From positions 1 to 5,411 of the forward strand of contig CAJXTM010000339.1 in the NCBI GenBank assembly GCA_913061385.1: a DNA stretch of 5,411 nucleotides. The letters run 5' to 3'. Numbering within the stretch: position 1 is the stretch's first letter; each line of letters opens with the position of its first letter. Below are positions 1-5,411 of this stretch, one piece after another. Under the pieces are notes generated by a model. It saw nothing but the letters and a program-made list of their open reading frames with translations. It was not told where the DNA came from and did no database searches. Source of the DNA: an uncultured Rhodopirellula sp. (GTDB lineage: Bacteria > Planctomycetota > Planctomycetia > Pirellulales > Pirellulaceae). The translations under genes were made by a program, and so were the position numbers.

Positions 1-46
1 AGATCAGCCTCGGTCTCGTGGGCTCGGAGATGTGTATAAGAGACAG
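1..46 (+). other. Illumina Nextera i7 adapter (technical sequence)
   Basis: This stretch is not genomic. Bases 1-4 are the end of the P7 flow-cell sequence. Bases 5-12 (CAGCCTCG) match the i7 index oligo known as N710. Bases 13-27 are the Nextera read-2 primer part, and bases 28-46 are the 19-bp Tn5 mosaic end (AGATGTGTATAAGAGACAG). The insert starts at 47. The same adapter occurs in reverse orientation at the other end of the window. Any reading frame that enters this stretch is artificial. Confidence 0.98.
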
Positions 47-1381
47 CTTTAGATCCACAAGCTGCACGGAATTACGTAGATAATTCGCGACGTACAGCGT
101 GTTATTATCGTTTGCCATCCGCAGGCCCATTGGCCGACCTCCCACATCAAGCCGATCAAACAGTTCACGGTTGTTCTGGAGCTTACGATCAATCAAATCC
201 CCCGGACCGCCCTCGGCAACGAATGGCATCTCAGACAATTTGTAAATCAACAGCTCGTGCGTTCCTGAAGCTGATGCAACCAGCCATTCCTGATCATCAC
301 TGATAACAAGGTCATGTGGGTCCGCGACGGCCCGGCCTGGAACATCAAGCGAAATAGCCTCGCGATAAGATGCACCATCAAGCCTGACTCTGCCGATGCG
401 ACTGGCCAAGACCCAGCCACGCCGAATGTTCCCAATGGTGATTGGATTGGTGCGATAAACCATCCATGTAAAGTAGGCATACTCACCATCCGCTGACGTT
501 TTCATCTGGCCGAGATTCGTGCCGTTCGCGAGCGGTTCCTCATACAGTGTCTCGCCACTCACCGTATCAATCACAGAAACGTCAGAGTCGCCACCGTTGC
601 CGACAGCTAAACGCGAGTCGTCAGGCGACAGCGTGAGATATTTGGGCCACTGACCAGTTGAAATCCGCCGCACTACAGACAATTGCTCCAGGTCAACCTC
701 CGCGACCTCGGCGTTTGCAACTTGCCCCACATACGCTCGTTTGCCGTCGGAAGTGACTGCAATACCTGCGGGGTCAAAACCGATGCTAATCTCACCCTTC
801 AGAAACAACTTGCCCTCACGAACCTCAAAAAGTTGTAGTTCGCCTTTCCACTGTGTGGTCAGCAGAATCTTATTTCCATCGGGTGTGAATGCGATGTCAA
901 CGGGGTAGTCGCCACAAGGCAGTTCATCGACAAGTTCATGGGAGAGTGTGTCCACCAGCGAGATGGTGTTGGCGATTTGGTTCGCAGTCACCAACCACCG
1001 ACCATCAGGGGAAAGTGCAAGGTCAACCGGCGAGCGATCAAGTGTCTTTGTGCCGCTCTTCTTCGAAATGTACAGACGACCGTCATCTCTATCACCACTT
1101 CGGATTTGGCGAACCGAATTAGCTTCAGGGATTTCAACGATAGCCGTGCCGGGTTGCCGCTCAACATCATTCTGAGCATGCGATTGGGTGCCAAGACTGG
1201 CGAGAATATCGCTTTGCCCGTGCAGCTCGGGAACGCCGTCGGACGCGGCTGCTGGGCGTGATGCCGTGGAAAGGGGTGCCCAAAACCCGCGGAAACCACC
1301 CTCCGCAAGAGTGCTTACTGAGACGGCCGCAATTGCAAGCATTCCAGCGAGAATGGCGGTTTTAACAGGGTGTCGACTCAT
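47..1381 (-). CDS. Exported YVTN-type beta-propeller protein, 3' end missing
   Basis: An ATG at 1381 opens 445 codons that run without a stop into the left adapter, so the C-terminus is lost to the contig break. An in-frame TAA at 1388-1390 rules out an earlier start. I see no clear Shine-Dalgarno. Residues 1-26 look like a Sec signal peptide: R3/H4/K7, a hydrophobic stretch at about 9-20, and likely cleavage after TLA at 24-26. After a linker, six blade-like repeats of about 42 residues follow, of the form P-x-D/G-L-x-x-S-P-D-G...V-x-x-x-N...I-x-V-D. They begin near residues 118, 160, 204, 246, 355 and 417; an 80-residue insert with a GWVLASRIGRV segment lies between the fourth and fifth. 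The family has WD40/YVTN propeller folds and often binds partners or ligands in the periplasm. Planctomycete proteins of this style often continue into a C-terminal dihaem cytochrome c peroxidase domain. That is memory-based inference; no CxxCH is present in the part seen. It is divergent from the 1597 gene. Confidence 0.9.
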
Positions 1382-1532
1382 GATCGATTACTCGTCTGCG
1401 GCGGTTGGACCATTAAATTCCGGGTTGTGCGAGGGCGTGGTTGGTCGCCCTATTCTCGAAGATGGCTCTACTGCGTAGCATACAGTTGTAGTGCCTTTGG
1501 CAATAGATCGCACATGGCGGTAGTCATTGGCA

Positions 1533-1538
1533 TATAAT
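1533..1538 (+). promoter_or_regulatory. Candidate -10 box for the 190-residue secreted protein
   Basis: A perfect TATAAT lies 58 bases before the GTG at 1597, in the 215-bp divergent intergenic region (1382-1596). No good -35 hexamer sits at the usual 16-18 bp spacing; TTGGCA at 1497-1502 is 30 bp away, which is too far. Transcription would start near 1545 and leave a leader of about 50 nt. For the opposite gene the best visible element is a TTTAAT (complement of 1412-1417) without a recognisable -35. I see nothing else in this gap. Confidence 0.4.
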
Positions 1539-1586
1539 TTAGCTAACGATCCCAAAAGTTTGTGATCGACCCTCCTACCTTCCAAA

Positions 1587-1590
1587 AGGA
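1587..1590 (+). promoter_or_regulatory. Shine-Dalgarno AGGA selecting a GTG start
   Basis: AAAAGGA (1584-1590) ends six bases before the GTG at 1597. It supports the GTG as the initiator. Starting there also gives a canonical signal peptide, whereas the next in-frame Met is residue 22, inside that signal peptide. Confidence 0.75.
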
Positions 1591-1596
1591 CATCCC

Positions 1597-2169
1597 GTGA
1601 AGAATCTCTTTGTACTCGGCCTGGGTTTAAGCGTCGCGTTGGTCGTCAGCGGAAACGCCATGGCGGAGAACGCAGTAAAGAGTGGTCCCCAGCAAGGTGA
1701 CCGTCTTGGAGTTTTCTACGTAACCAAGGTTGCCGGCGCCGAAAGCGACGGAGTCAGCAAAGGGCAGAACCTTTGTTACCGCTGCAAAAATGGTTCACGA
1801 CCGCAAGTGATTGTCTTCACTCGCTCGACTGATCCAAAAGTCGCCGATTTGATCAGCAAGCTTGACAAAGCTGTCACGAAGAATGAGTCATCCAAGCTCC
1901 GCGTATTCGTCAACCTACTTGGCGAAGACAAAGAAGATTTGGCTGACGAAGCCAAGAAATTTGCTGTCAGCAGCAAGGCGAAAAACGTTCCCTTCGTCGT
2001 ACCAAACGAGTTCGAGAATGGTCCGGACAACTACGGCATCAACGCCAAAGCTGCCGTAACCATCACGCTCGCTAGCGACACGGGCGTCAAAGCAAGTTAC
2101 GCAGTGGCTGATGTGAAAGACCTGAACGTCAAGAAAGTAATGGGCCAGTTGAATCAGATCTTGAATTAA
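1597..2169 (+). CDS. Secreted thioredoxin-like protein with a CYRC motif
   Basis: 190 residues, GTG start with AGGA six bases upstream. Residues 1-23 form a textbook signal peptide: K2, a hydrophobic core at 4-17, and an AMA cleavage site at 21-23 before E24, so the mature protein of about 167 residues is exported. The segment LCYRCKNGSRP (59-69) holds a CxxC pair, C60 and C63. It is followed by a beta strand (VIVF, 71-74), a helix (about 80-94), a second strand (LRVFVNLL, 101-108), a helix (113-126) and NVPFVV (130-135), where P132 could be the cis-proline of a thioredoxin fold. This suggests a redox or metal-binding thioredoxin-like protein, but the function is inference. No other cysteine is present. 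The sequence resembles uncharacterised secreted proteins I recall from Rhodopirellula-type genomes; I could not check this. It is monocistronic: its own promoter region lies upstream and a strong terminator begins 44 bases after the stop. Confidence 0.92.
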   Translation: MKNLFVLGLGLSVALVVSGNAMAENAVKSGPQQGDRLGVFYVTKVAGAESDGVSKGQNLCYRCKNGSRPQVIVFTRSTDPKVADLISKLDKAVTKNESSKLRVFVNLLGEDKEDLADEAKKFAVSSKAKNVPFVVPNEFENGPDNYGINAKAAVTITLASDTGVKASYAVADVKDLNVKKVMGQLNQILN

Positions 2170-2213
2170 GTTCTGTCTCGTGACAACTGAGTCACCGAAG
2201 TCCACAAATGAGC

Positions 2214-2250
2214 AAAGCTTGGTCCTGCCCTGCAGGATCAAGCTTTTTTT
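2214..2250 (+). terminator. Strong rho-independent terminator
   Basis: A 14-bp stem pairs 2214-2227 (AAAGCTTGGTCCTG) with 2233-2246, with one G-U wobble and a five-base loop (CCCTG). A run of seven T (2244-2250) follows. It sits 44 bases after the stop codon of the 190-residue gene. On the opposite strand the same hairpin would be followed by only three U, so for the convergent minus-strand gene ending at 2322 it is at best a weak terminator. Confidence 0.93.
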
Positions 2251-2321
2251 AATGTCATTCTGGCCTTTGATGACCACGACAAAGCTACTTGAGCCTACCT
2301 TCATCCGCCTTGCATGCGATC

Positions 2322-2591
2322 TCAACCGGCACGACGCAAATACCCGTGGTTGGACGTTTTGGAAGCGTGCCCAAGGCTGGCTGGCCCTCCAATCGCGGCA
2401 ATCGCCAACTCAAACTGGCCTAGTTCCAGTATCAATGCCTTGAGACGTTGAGCTGTGACCATGTCTGAATTCATTCCGAGCTCAAACAGCAATTCCTGAA
2501 CCTCGCCAGCAGACATACATGTGACGACTTGTTCCGGTGTAGCTGCAGAGACATTTTCCGACTTCGCTCGGTTTGCTGTCTGATCTTCCAT
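2322..2591 (-). CDS. Small protein of unknown function (89 residues)
   Basis: I do not recognise this family. The ATG at 2591 is preceded by a strong Shine-Dalgarno (GAGGGGG, 2596-2602), which decides the start. The frame is open upstream to an ATG at 2768 (148 residues), but that extension is arginine-rich, has no ribosome binding site and is unlikely to be translated. The protein has a polar N-terminus (1-17), then a predicted mostly helical core at about 18-67 with acidic and leucine-rich segments (VQELLFELGM, LKALILELGQFELAIAAI), and a basic, flexible tail. There is one cysteine (C25), no signal peptide and no membrane segment, so it is probably cytoplasmic. It lies 206 bases after the response-regulator stop on the same strand, so co-transcription is possible. 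The amphipathic helices would suit a small adaptor or dimer, but that is speculation. Confidence 0.7.
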   Translation of the reverse strand: MEDQTANRAKSENVSAATPEQVVTCMSAGEVQELLFELGMNSDMVTAQRLKALILELGQFELAIAAIGGPASLGHASKTSNHGYLRRAG

Positions 2592-2595
2592 GATG

Positions 2596-2602
2596 CCCCC
2601 TC
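2596..2602 (-). promoter_or_regulatory. Shine-Dalgarno GAGGGGG of the 89-residue gene
   Basis: Read on the minus strand, GAGGGGG ends four bases before the ATG at 2591; the GAGG core is about seven bases away. It is the best ribosome binding site on the minus strand of this window and argues for the 89-residue form over the 148-residue one. Confidence 0.75.
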
Positions 2603-2797
2603 GTTTTGAAAGCAGCGTCCCTTCGGGAATAGGGCGCTCTCCGAGTCTGCGTTTGATGAAGAAACCGCATGTTGTTATCGAACTTACCGAGCGGTGTTGT
2701 TCACTGAAAAGCGTCCCGACGTAAGAAAGCGTGAGAAGATGCACTGATGCTAGCGGGTCGCGCCCCACAACGAACCCAATGCAAGCAAAGAAAACGC

Positions 2798-3484
2798 TTA
2801 CTCGCGAAACTTATAGCCGACCCCACGAACGGTCTCGATCAAGTCAGCGGTGTCTCCCATCTTTTTTCGCAGAGCCCGGACATGCACGTCGATGGTTCGA
2901 TCAAGAACCATGGTGTCCTCACCCAACGCCGCGTCGACAAGCTCGGCTCGTGCAAAGGCTCGGCCGGGCTGCCGAATCAACGTCTCAAGCAACTTGAATT
3001 CGCTCTTCGTCAGGCTAAGAGGCTTTTCATCGACCGTCACGACAAAACGTCGTCGATCAATCATCACACCCTGATGGGTCACTTGATCACTATCGTCTGC
3101 AACGGGTTCCCGGCGTCTGAGCAAGGCTTTGAGCCGCTGCAACAAAACCTTGTAGCTTTCAACTGGCTTCACCACATAATCGTCGGCACCCATCGCAAAC
3201 CCGACGACTTGGTCTGATTCTTCGCTCATTGCGCTTAGCATCATAATGAGCGTCTCTTTGGTGCTGGGCTCACTTCGCAGCAACCTACAGACTTCGATGC
3301 CACTTAGACTTGGCAGATCAACGTCAAGAATCACCACGTCCGGCAAAGTCAACTTTGCTTGGTTCACGGCTTGACGTCCATCCGCAGCTCGCGAGACCTC
3401 GTACCCGGCCCGCTTCAGTTGATACTCCAAAGTATCCGCAAGCGGGGCATAATCCTCAACGATCAGGACCTTGATTGTGGCCAT
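2798..3484 (-). CDS. phoB: OmpR/PhoB-family response regulator
   Basis: 228 residues, the usual length for PhoB. The receiver domain (about 4-122) has every key residue: acidic pair E10/D11, phospho-acceptor D54 in LDVDLP, switch S84, Y103 and K106 in the GADDYVVKP motif. A short linker (123-138) leads to an OmpR-type winged helix (about 139-228). In it, LTKSEFKLLETL (158-169) is the scaffold helix region, DRTIDVHVRALRKKM (195-209) is the DNA-recognition helix and TVRGVGYKF (218-226) is the wing. Once phosphorylated it should dimerise and bind direct repeats. The receiver and effector both look closest to PhoB rather than to OmpR or KdpE. The pho assignment is from resemblance, because no phosphate-uptake gene is in view. 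The kinase gene lies upstream on the same strand, 162 bases away. No clear Shine-Dalgarno precedes the ATG at 3484. Confidence 0.93.
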   Translation of the reverse strand: MATIKVLIVEDYAPLADTLEYQLKRAGYEVSRAADGRQAVNQAKLTLPDVVILDVDLPSLSGIEVCRLLRSEPSTKETLIMMLSAMSEESDQVVGFAMGADDYVVKPVESYKVLLQRLKALLRRREPVADDSDQVTHQGVMIDRRRFVVTVDEKPLSLTKSEFKLLETLIRQPGRAFARAELVDAALGEDTMVLDRTIDVHVRALRKKMGDTADLIETVRGVGYKFRE

Positions 3485-3501
3485 CGTGTAAATTGAACCA
3501 G

Positions 3502-3516
3502 TGTGAGAAAATCACA
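3502..3516. repeat. Short perfect inverted repeat TGTGA-N5-TCACA
   Basis: TGTGA (3502-3506) and TCACA (3512-3516) are perfect 5-bp arms around GAAAA, ending 18 bases before the start codon of the response regulator. The arms match the CRP half-sites, but the spacer is five bases instead of six. It could be an operator in the leader or a chance match. Confidence 0.2.
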
Positions 3517-3593
3517 GCAGCAAGGCTGCATGGTGAGTTTAAGTCAGTCCTAAAATTGGACTTGAATTACCACCCTCAAAACACCCCCGAACC

Positions 3594-3610
3594 GGTTAAT
3601 ATTCGATTAA
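3594..3610 (-). promoter_or_regulatory. Possible PhoB/PhoP-type box before the response regulator
   Basis: On the minus strand TTAATC and TTAACC are spaced 11 bp start to start, with a five-base spacer (GAATA). OmpR-family regulators of the PhoB/PhoP kind bind such tandem hexamers one helical turn apart, and the Bacillus PhoP box is TTAACA-like. The site is about 110 bases upstream of the regulator's ATG and 37 bases past the kinase stop, which suits autoregulation. Caution: TTAA is itself palindromic, so the same bases also read as an inverted repeat (TTAAT-N5-ATTAA). No third repeat is present and the downstream -10 (TGTTTT, complement of 3578-3583) is poor. Confidence 0.3.
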
Positions 3611-3646
3611 GAAGGCGTGATCGTTTGAAAGTCTCGCCAATTCAGA

Positions 3647-5011
3647 TCAACCGGACGAGGAATCCTGCGTCACCAACGACTCGTCAAACACTGGCAACAG
3701 CACAACAAACGTCGCACCCTCGCCGCTTTGGCTCGATAGCCGCACCTCCCCTGCCATTGTCACCGCCAAATTCTTAACAAGAGCCAAACCGATTCCCGTC
3801 CCTCCATCGACCGTTTCCCGACGTTTGGAAACCCGATAAAACCGTTCAAAAATCCGTTCCTGCTCACTGGGGGCAATGCCCACTCCGTTGTCCTTCACGG
3901 CCAGTCGCACATACCCGTCGACAACGCCGACATCGACCGCAACAAACCCGCCTGGCTGAGTGTAGCGTACAGCATTACTAATCAAATTATTTGCGATGGT
4001 CACGGTGGCATTCAAATCAGCGTAAGCAATTACATCCTCACCCATGTTTGCATTGACAAACCGCAAATTGATCCCTTTCTGCTCAGCAACCGGTTGGTTC
4101 GTCATGATTGCTTCCTGAATACATTCCGTAACCGACACGGCGCCGAACTCGAAGTACTGCTTCCCTGCTTGCGCATGTGCCAACTGCATCATGTCTGCCA
4201 CCAATTTTTCAAGCCGCAAGCACTGGGTTCCGATTTGTCGCATGAAATGAAACGCTGCATCAGGATCATCTTTAATCGCGTCTTCTACGGTTTCCGCGTA
4301 ACCCTTGATCGCAGCCAATGGAGTTTTGAGTTCGTGAGAGACGTTCGCAATAAATTCACGGCGCATCGCCTCCACGAGTTGTGCCTCGGTAACATCGCGG
4401 AGCCCCATCACCAGACTACCGCTGCGATCCTGCACGATGAGGTCAATGCGCACATGAACGGGACGAACAGTGACTTCTGACTGGACCTCCACCGAAAAAT
4501 CTTGGGACTGTTCATCGGTCAAAGCACGCTGAAGAGAAAGGTTTATCTTCGGTAACCGCACAACTTCCACAAACGGCCGCCCCACCAATTTCTGATCTGG
4601 ATCAAGGCCCAGCAGAAGTCGAGCGGCGGGATTGATCAAAGTGATATGAAGATCGCTCGAAAGCACCACCACGCCATCTTTCATGAACGAAAACGCGGCA
4701 ATCGTTTCCTCTGTGTCACGCTTTACCAGTTCCCAGTCTACTCGAGAGCGGTCAATTTCATCTCGATACCGCCCAAGCATCAAGCGTGACTCGATCGCAA
4801 ATTGCTGCTTCGCCCAAGCCAGCCGATAAAGCAGGACAAAAATAGCCAGCAACCCAACGAGTACGATTGGGAACGCCACCCACCCAAAGACCATGCAGAA
4901 CAAAGCCACCGCCACGGCACCAACAGCCCAACCGTACTCAAACCTAGAAACACCCTCAAATTCGTGGGGAAACAATTCCAGATCCTCACCTTCCGTTTTT
5001 GGTTCCTTCAT
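3647..5011 (-). CDS. phoR: PhoR-like membrane sensor histidine kinase
   Basis: 454 residues. After a cytoplasmic N-terminus (1-26), two membrane helices lie at about 27-44 and 47-64 with almost no loop between them, so there is no periplasmic sensor domain. A signalling helix (about 68-100) leads to a PAS domain (about 100-208; FMKDGVVVLSSD at 109-120). The HisKA dimerisation domain carries the H-box FIANVSHELKTPL with phospho-acceptor H226. The HATPase domain is complete: N-box N342/N346, G1 box DNGVGI (374-379), F-box FERFYR (388-393) and G2 box GGTGIGLAL (403-411). It should autophosphorylate and pass phosphate to D54 of the regulator encoded next. PhoR proteins share this layout and typically respond through the Pst transporter and PhoU; that link is inference here. 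The order kinase then regulator, with a 162-base gap, differs from the usual overlapping phoB-phoR order. The Shine-Dalgarno is weak (CGGAA next to the ATG at 5011). Confidence 0.94.
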   Translation of the reverse strand: MKEPKTEGEDLELFPHEFEGVSRFEYGWAVGAVAVALFCMVFGWVAFPIVLVGLLAIFVLLYRLAWAKQQFAIESRLMLGRYRDEIDRSRVDWELVKRDTEETIAAFSFMKDGVVVLSSDLHITLINPAARLLLGLDPDQKLVGRPFVEVVRLPKINLSLQRALTDEQSQDFSVEVQSEVTVRPVHVRIDLIVQDRSGSLVMGLRDVTEAQLVEAMRREFIANVSHELKTPLAAIKGYAETVEDAIKDDPDAAFHFMRQIGTQCLRLEKLVADMMQLAHAQAGKQYFEFGAVSVTECIQEAIMTNQPVAEQKGINLRFVNANMGEDVIAYADLNATVTIANNLISNAVRYTQPGGFVAVDVGVVDGYVRLAVKDNGVGIAPSEQERIFERFYRVSKRRETVDGGTGIGLALVKNLAVTMAGEVRLSSQSGEGATFVVLLPVFDESLVTQDSSSG

Positions 5012-5362
5012 TTCCGATCAAATATTCTGCGGCAATTTAGATCCACAGCCTCAAGAGGTGATTGAACACGGCGTACCCGCAACATCAAGCAAAAAAACTC
5101 CCCACTGCCCACACCGGATTTGAGCTCAAAACGCATCCACACGAACACCGCAGCCAAGCCATGAGGTATTTGCAGAACAGGAACATGGCGAGTTTAGCAA
5201 CGACAACCGCCGCGAAACAACAGGGAGCGGTTCGGCTGTCCCTAAAACCGTCTGGCAAACACTTCACTCCGCATTCCTAATTCCTGTTTTTTCCTTTGAC
5301 CGCCACGGGGCATCCGGGCCTTACCATCTGTCGTCCGATACAGTTCCACACGACTCCCGGTT
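5012..5362. other. Non-coding or unassigned 350-bp region upstream of the kinase
   Basis: I see no supportable gene here. It should hold the promoter of the kinase gene, but I find no convincing -35/-10 pair; weak A/T-rich candidates (TAAATT, TATTTG on the minus strand) lie within 45 bases of the ATG. A minus-strand frame enters at the adapter boundary and stays open for 39 codons to a TAG at about 5243. Being basic and having no recognisable domain, it is either the tail of an unseen gene or chance. A 60-residue cysteine-rich hydrophobic frame (5267-5085, GTG start) is also possible but unsupported. Confidence 0.5.
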
Positions 5363-5411
5363 CTGTCTCTTATACACATCTCCGAGCCCACGAGACCGAG
5401 GCTGATCTCGT
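5363..5411 (-). other. Illumina Nextera i7 adapter (technical sequence)
   Basis: This is the reverse complement of the left adapter. It has the mosaic end from 5363 (CTGTCTCTTATACACATCT), then CCGAGCCCACGAGAC, the index read CGAGGCTG (N710) and the first seven bases of P7 (ATCTCGT). It marks read-through into an untrimmed adapter. The genomic insert ends at 5362. Confidence 0.98.

Noticed and set aside
48..59. 12-base match TTTAGATCCACA also present at 5036-5047
   Set aside because: One 12-base match is about what chance gives in 5.4 kb; the flanks differ and the left copy is in a coding region.
1388..1585. 65-residue minus-strand frame with a TTG start in the divergent region
   Set aside because: It overlaps the Shine-Dalgarno and -10 region of the opposite gene, has no ribosome binding site and shows no domain. 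It ends in frame just before the propeller ATG.
2180..2443. 87-residue plus-strand frame after the secreted protein
   Set aside because: It runs through the strong terminator and lies antisense to the 89-residue gene, with no convincing ribosome binding site.
2614..2638. Hairpin in the leader of the 89-residue gene (AGCG/CGCT outer arms, TCCC/GGGA inner arms)
   Set aside because: The six-base one-sided bulge makes it weak, no T-run follows, and no riboswitch consensus is visible.
2592..2768. N-terminal extension of the 89-residue protein to 148 residues
   Set aside because: There is no Shine-Dalgarno at 2768, the composition is not protein-like, and a strong Shine-Dalgarno marks the internal ATG.
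3541..3568. AGTCC/GGACT hairpin between the kinase and regulator as a terminator
   Set aside because: The stem is only five perfect base pairs, it is A/T-rich in the loop, and no U-tract follows on the minus strand.
4094..4480. 128-residue plus-strand frame within the kinase gene
   Set aside because: It is an antisense shadow of the HisKA/HATPase coding region, whose conserved motifs show the true frame.
5085..5267. 60-residue cysteine-rich hydrophobic frame upstream of the kinase
   Set aside because: GTG start with only a marginal AGGA, unusual composition, and no recognisable family; chance is the simpler explanation.
1..5411. Terminal inverted repeats as a transposon or linear plasmid
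   Set aside because: The repeats match Nextera adapter, an i7 index and P7 sequence exactly; there is no transposase and no target duplication.

Overview
This is a 5.4 kb contig bounded at both ends by Illumina Nextera adapter sequence, which is technical and not biological. The genuine insert is about 47-5362. Its genes resemble those of a planctomycete, probably of the Pirellulaceae/Rhodopirellula type and possibly from a metagenome. I infer this from moderate GC content and three protein types: a secreted YVTN-type beta-propeller protein, a small secreted protein with a CYRC motif, and a PhoB/PhoR-like pair in a planctomycete style. No marker gene in the window settles the taxonomy.

Layout. 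47-1381 (-) is the N-terminal 445 codons of an exported beta-propeller protein, cut off by the left adapter. 1382-1596 is a divergent promoter region. 1597-2169 (+) encodes a 190-residue secreted, probably thioredoxin-like protein with a GTG start, a clear Shine-Dalgarno and, just downstream, a strong rho-independent terminator (2214-2250). The rest runs on the minus strand, in transcription order: a membrane histidine kinase (5011-3647), an OmpR/PhoB-family response regulator (3484-2798) and an unrecognised 89-residue protein (2591-2322). The 350 bases between the kinase start and the right adapter contain no gene I can support.

How the genes work together. The kinase and regulator form a complete two-component system. 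All phosphotransfer residues are present, and the kinase has two closely spaced membrane helices with almost no periplasmic loop, plus a PAS domain. This is the PhoR arrangement, in which the signal usually comes from partner proteins in or at the membrane. A phosphate-response role is therefore likely but inferred: no pst or phoU gene lies in the window. The gap between kinase and regulator (3485-3646) holds a TTAA-containing repeat at 11-bp spacing that could be an autoregulatory PhoB-type box. The small downstream protein may be co-transcribed but has its own good Shine-Dalgarno. The left-hand divergent pair are both predicted exported proteins with no obvious link to the two-component system.

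I found no mobile element, CRISPR array, RNA gene or clearly novel system. The perfect inverted repeat at the termini is adapter.
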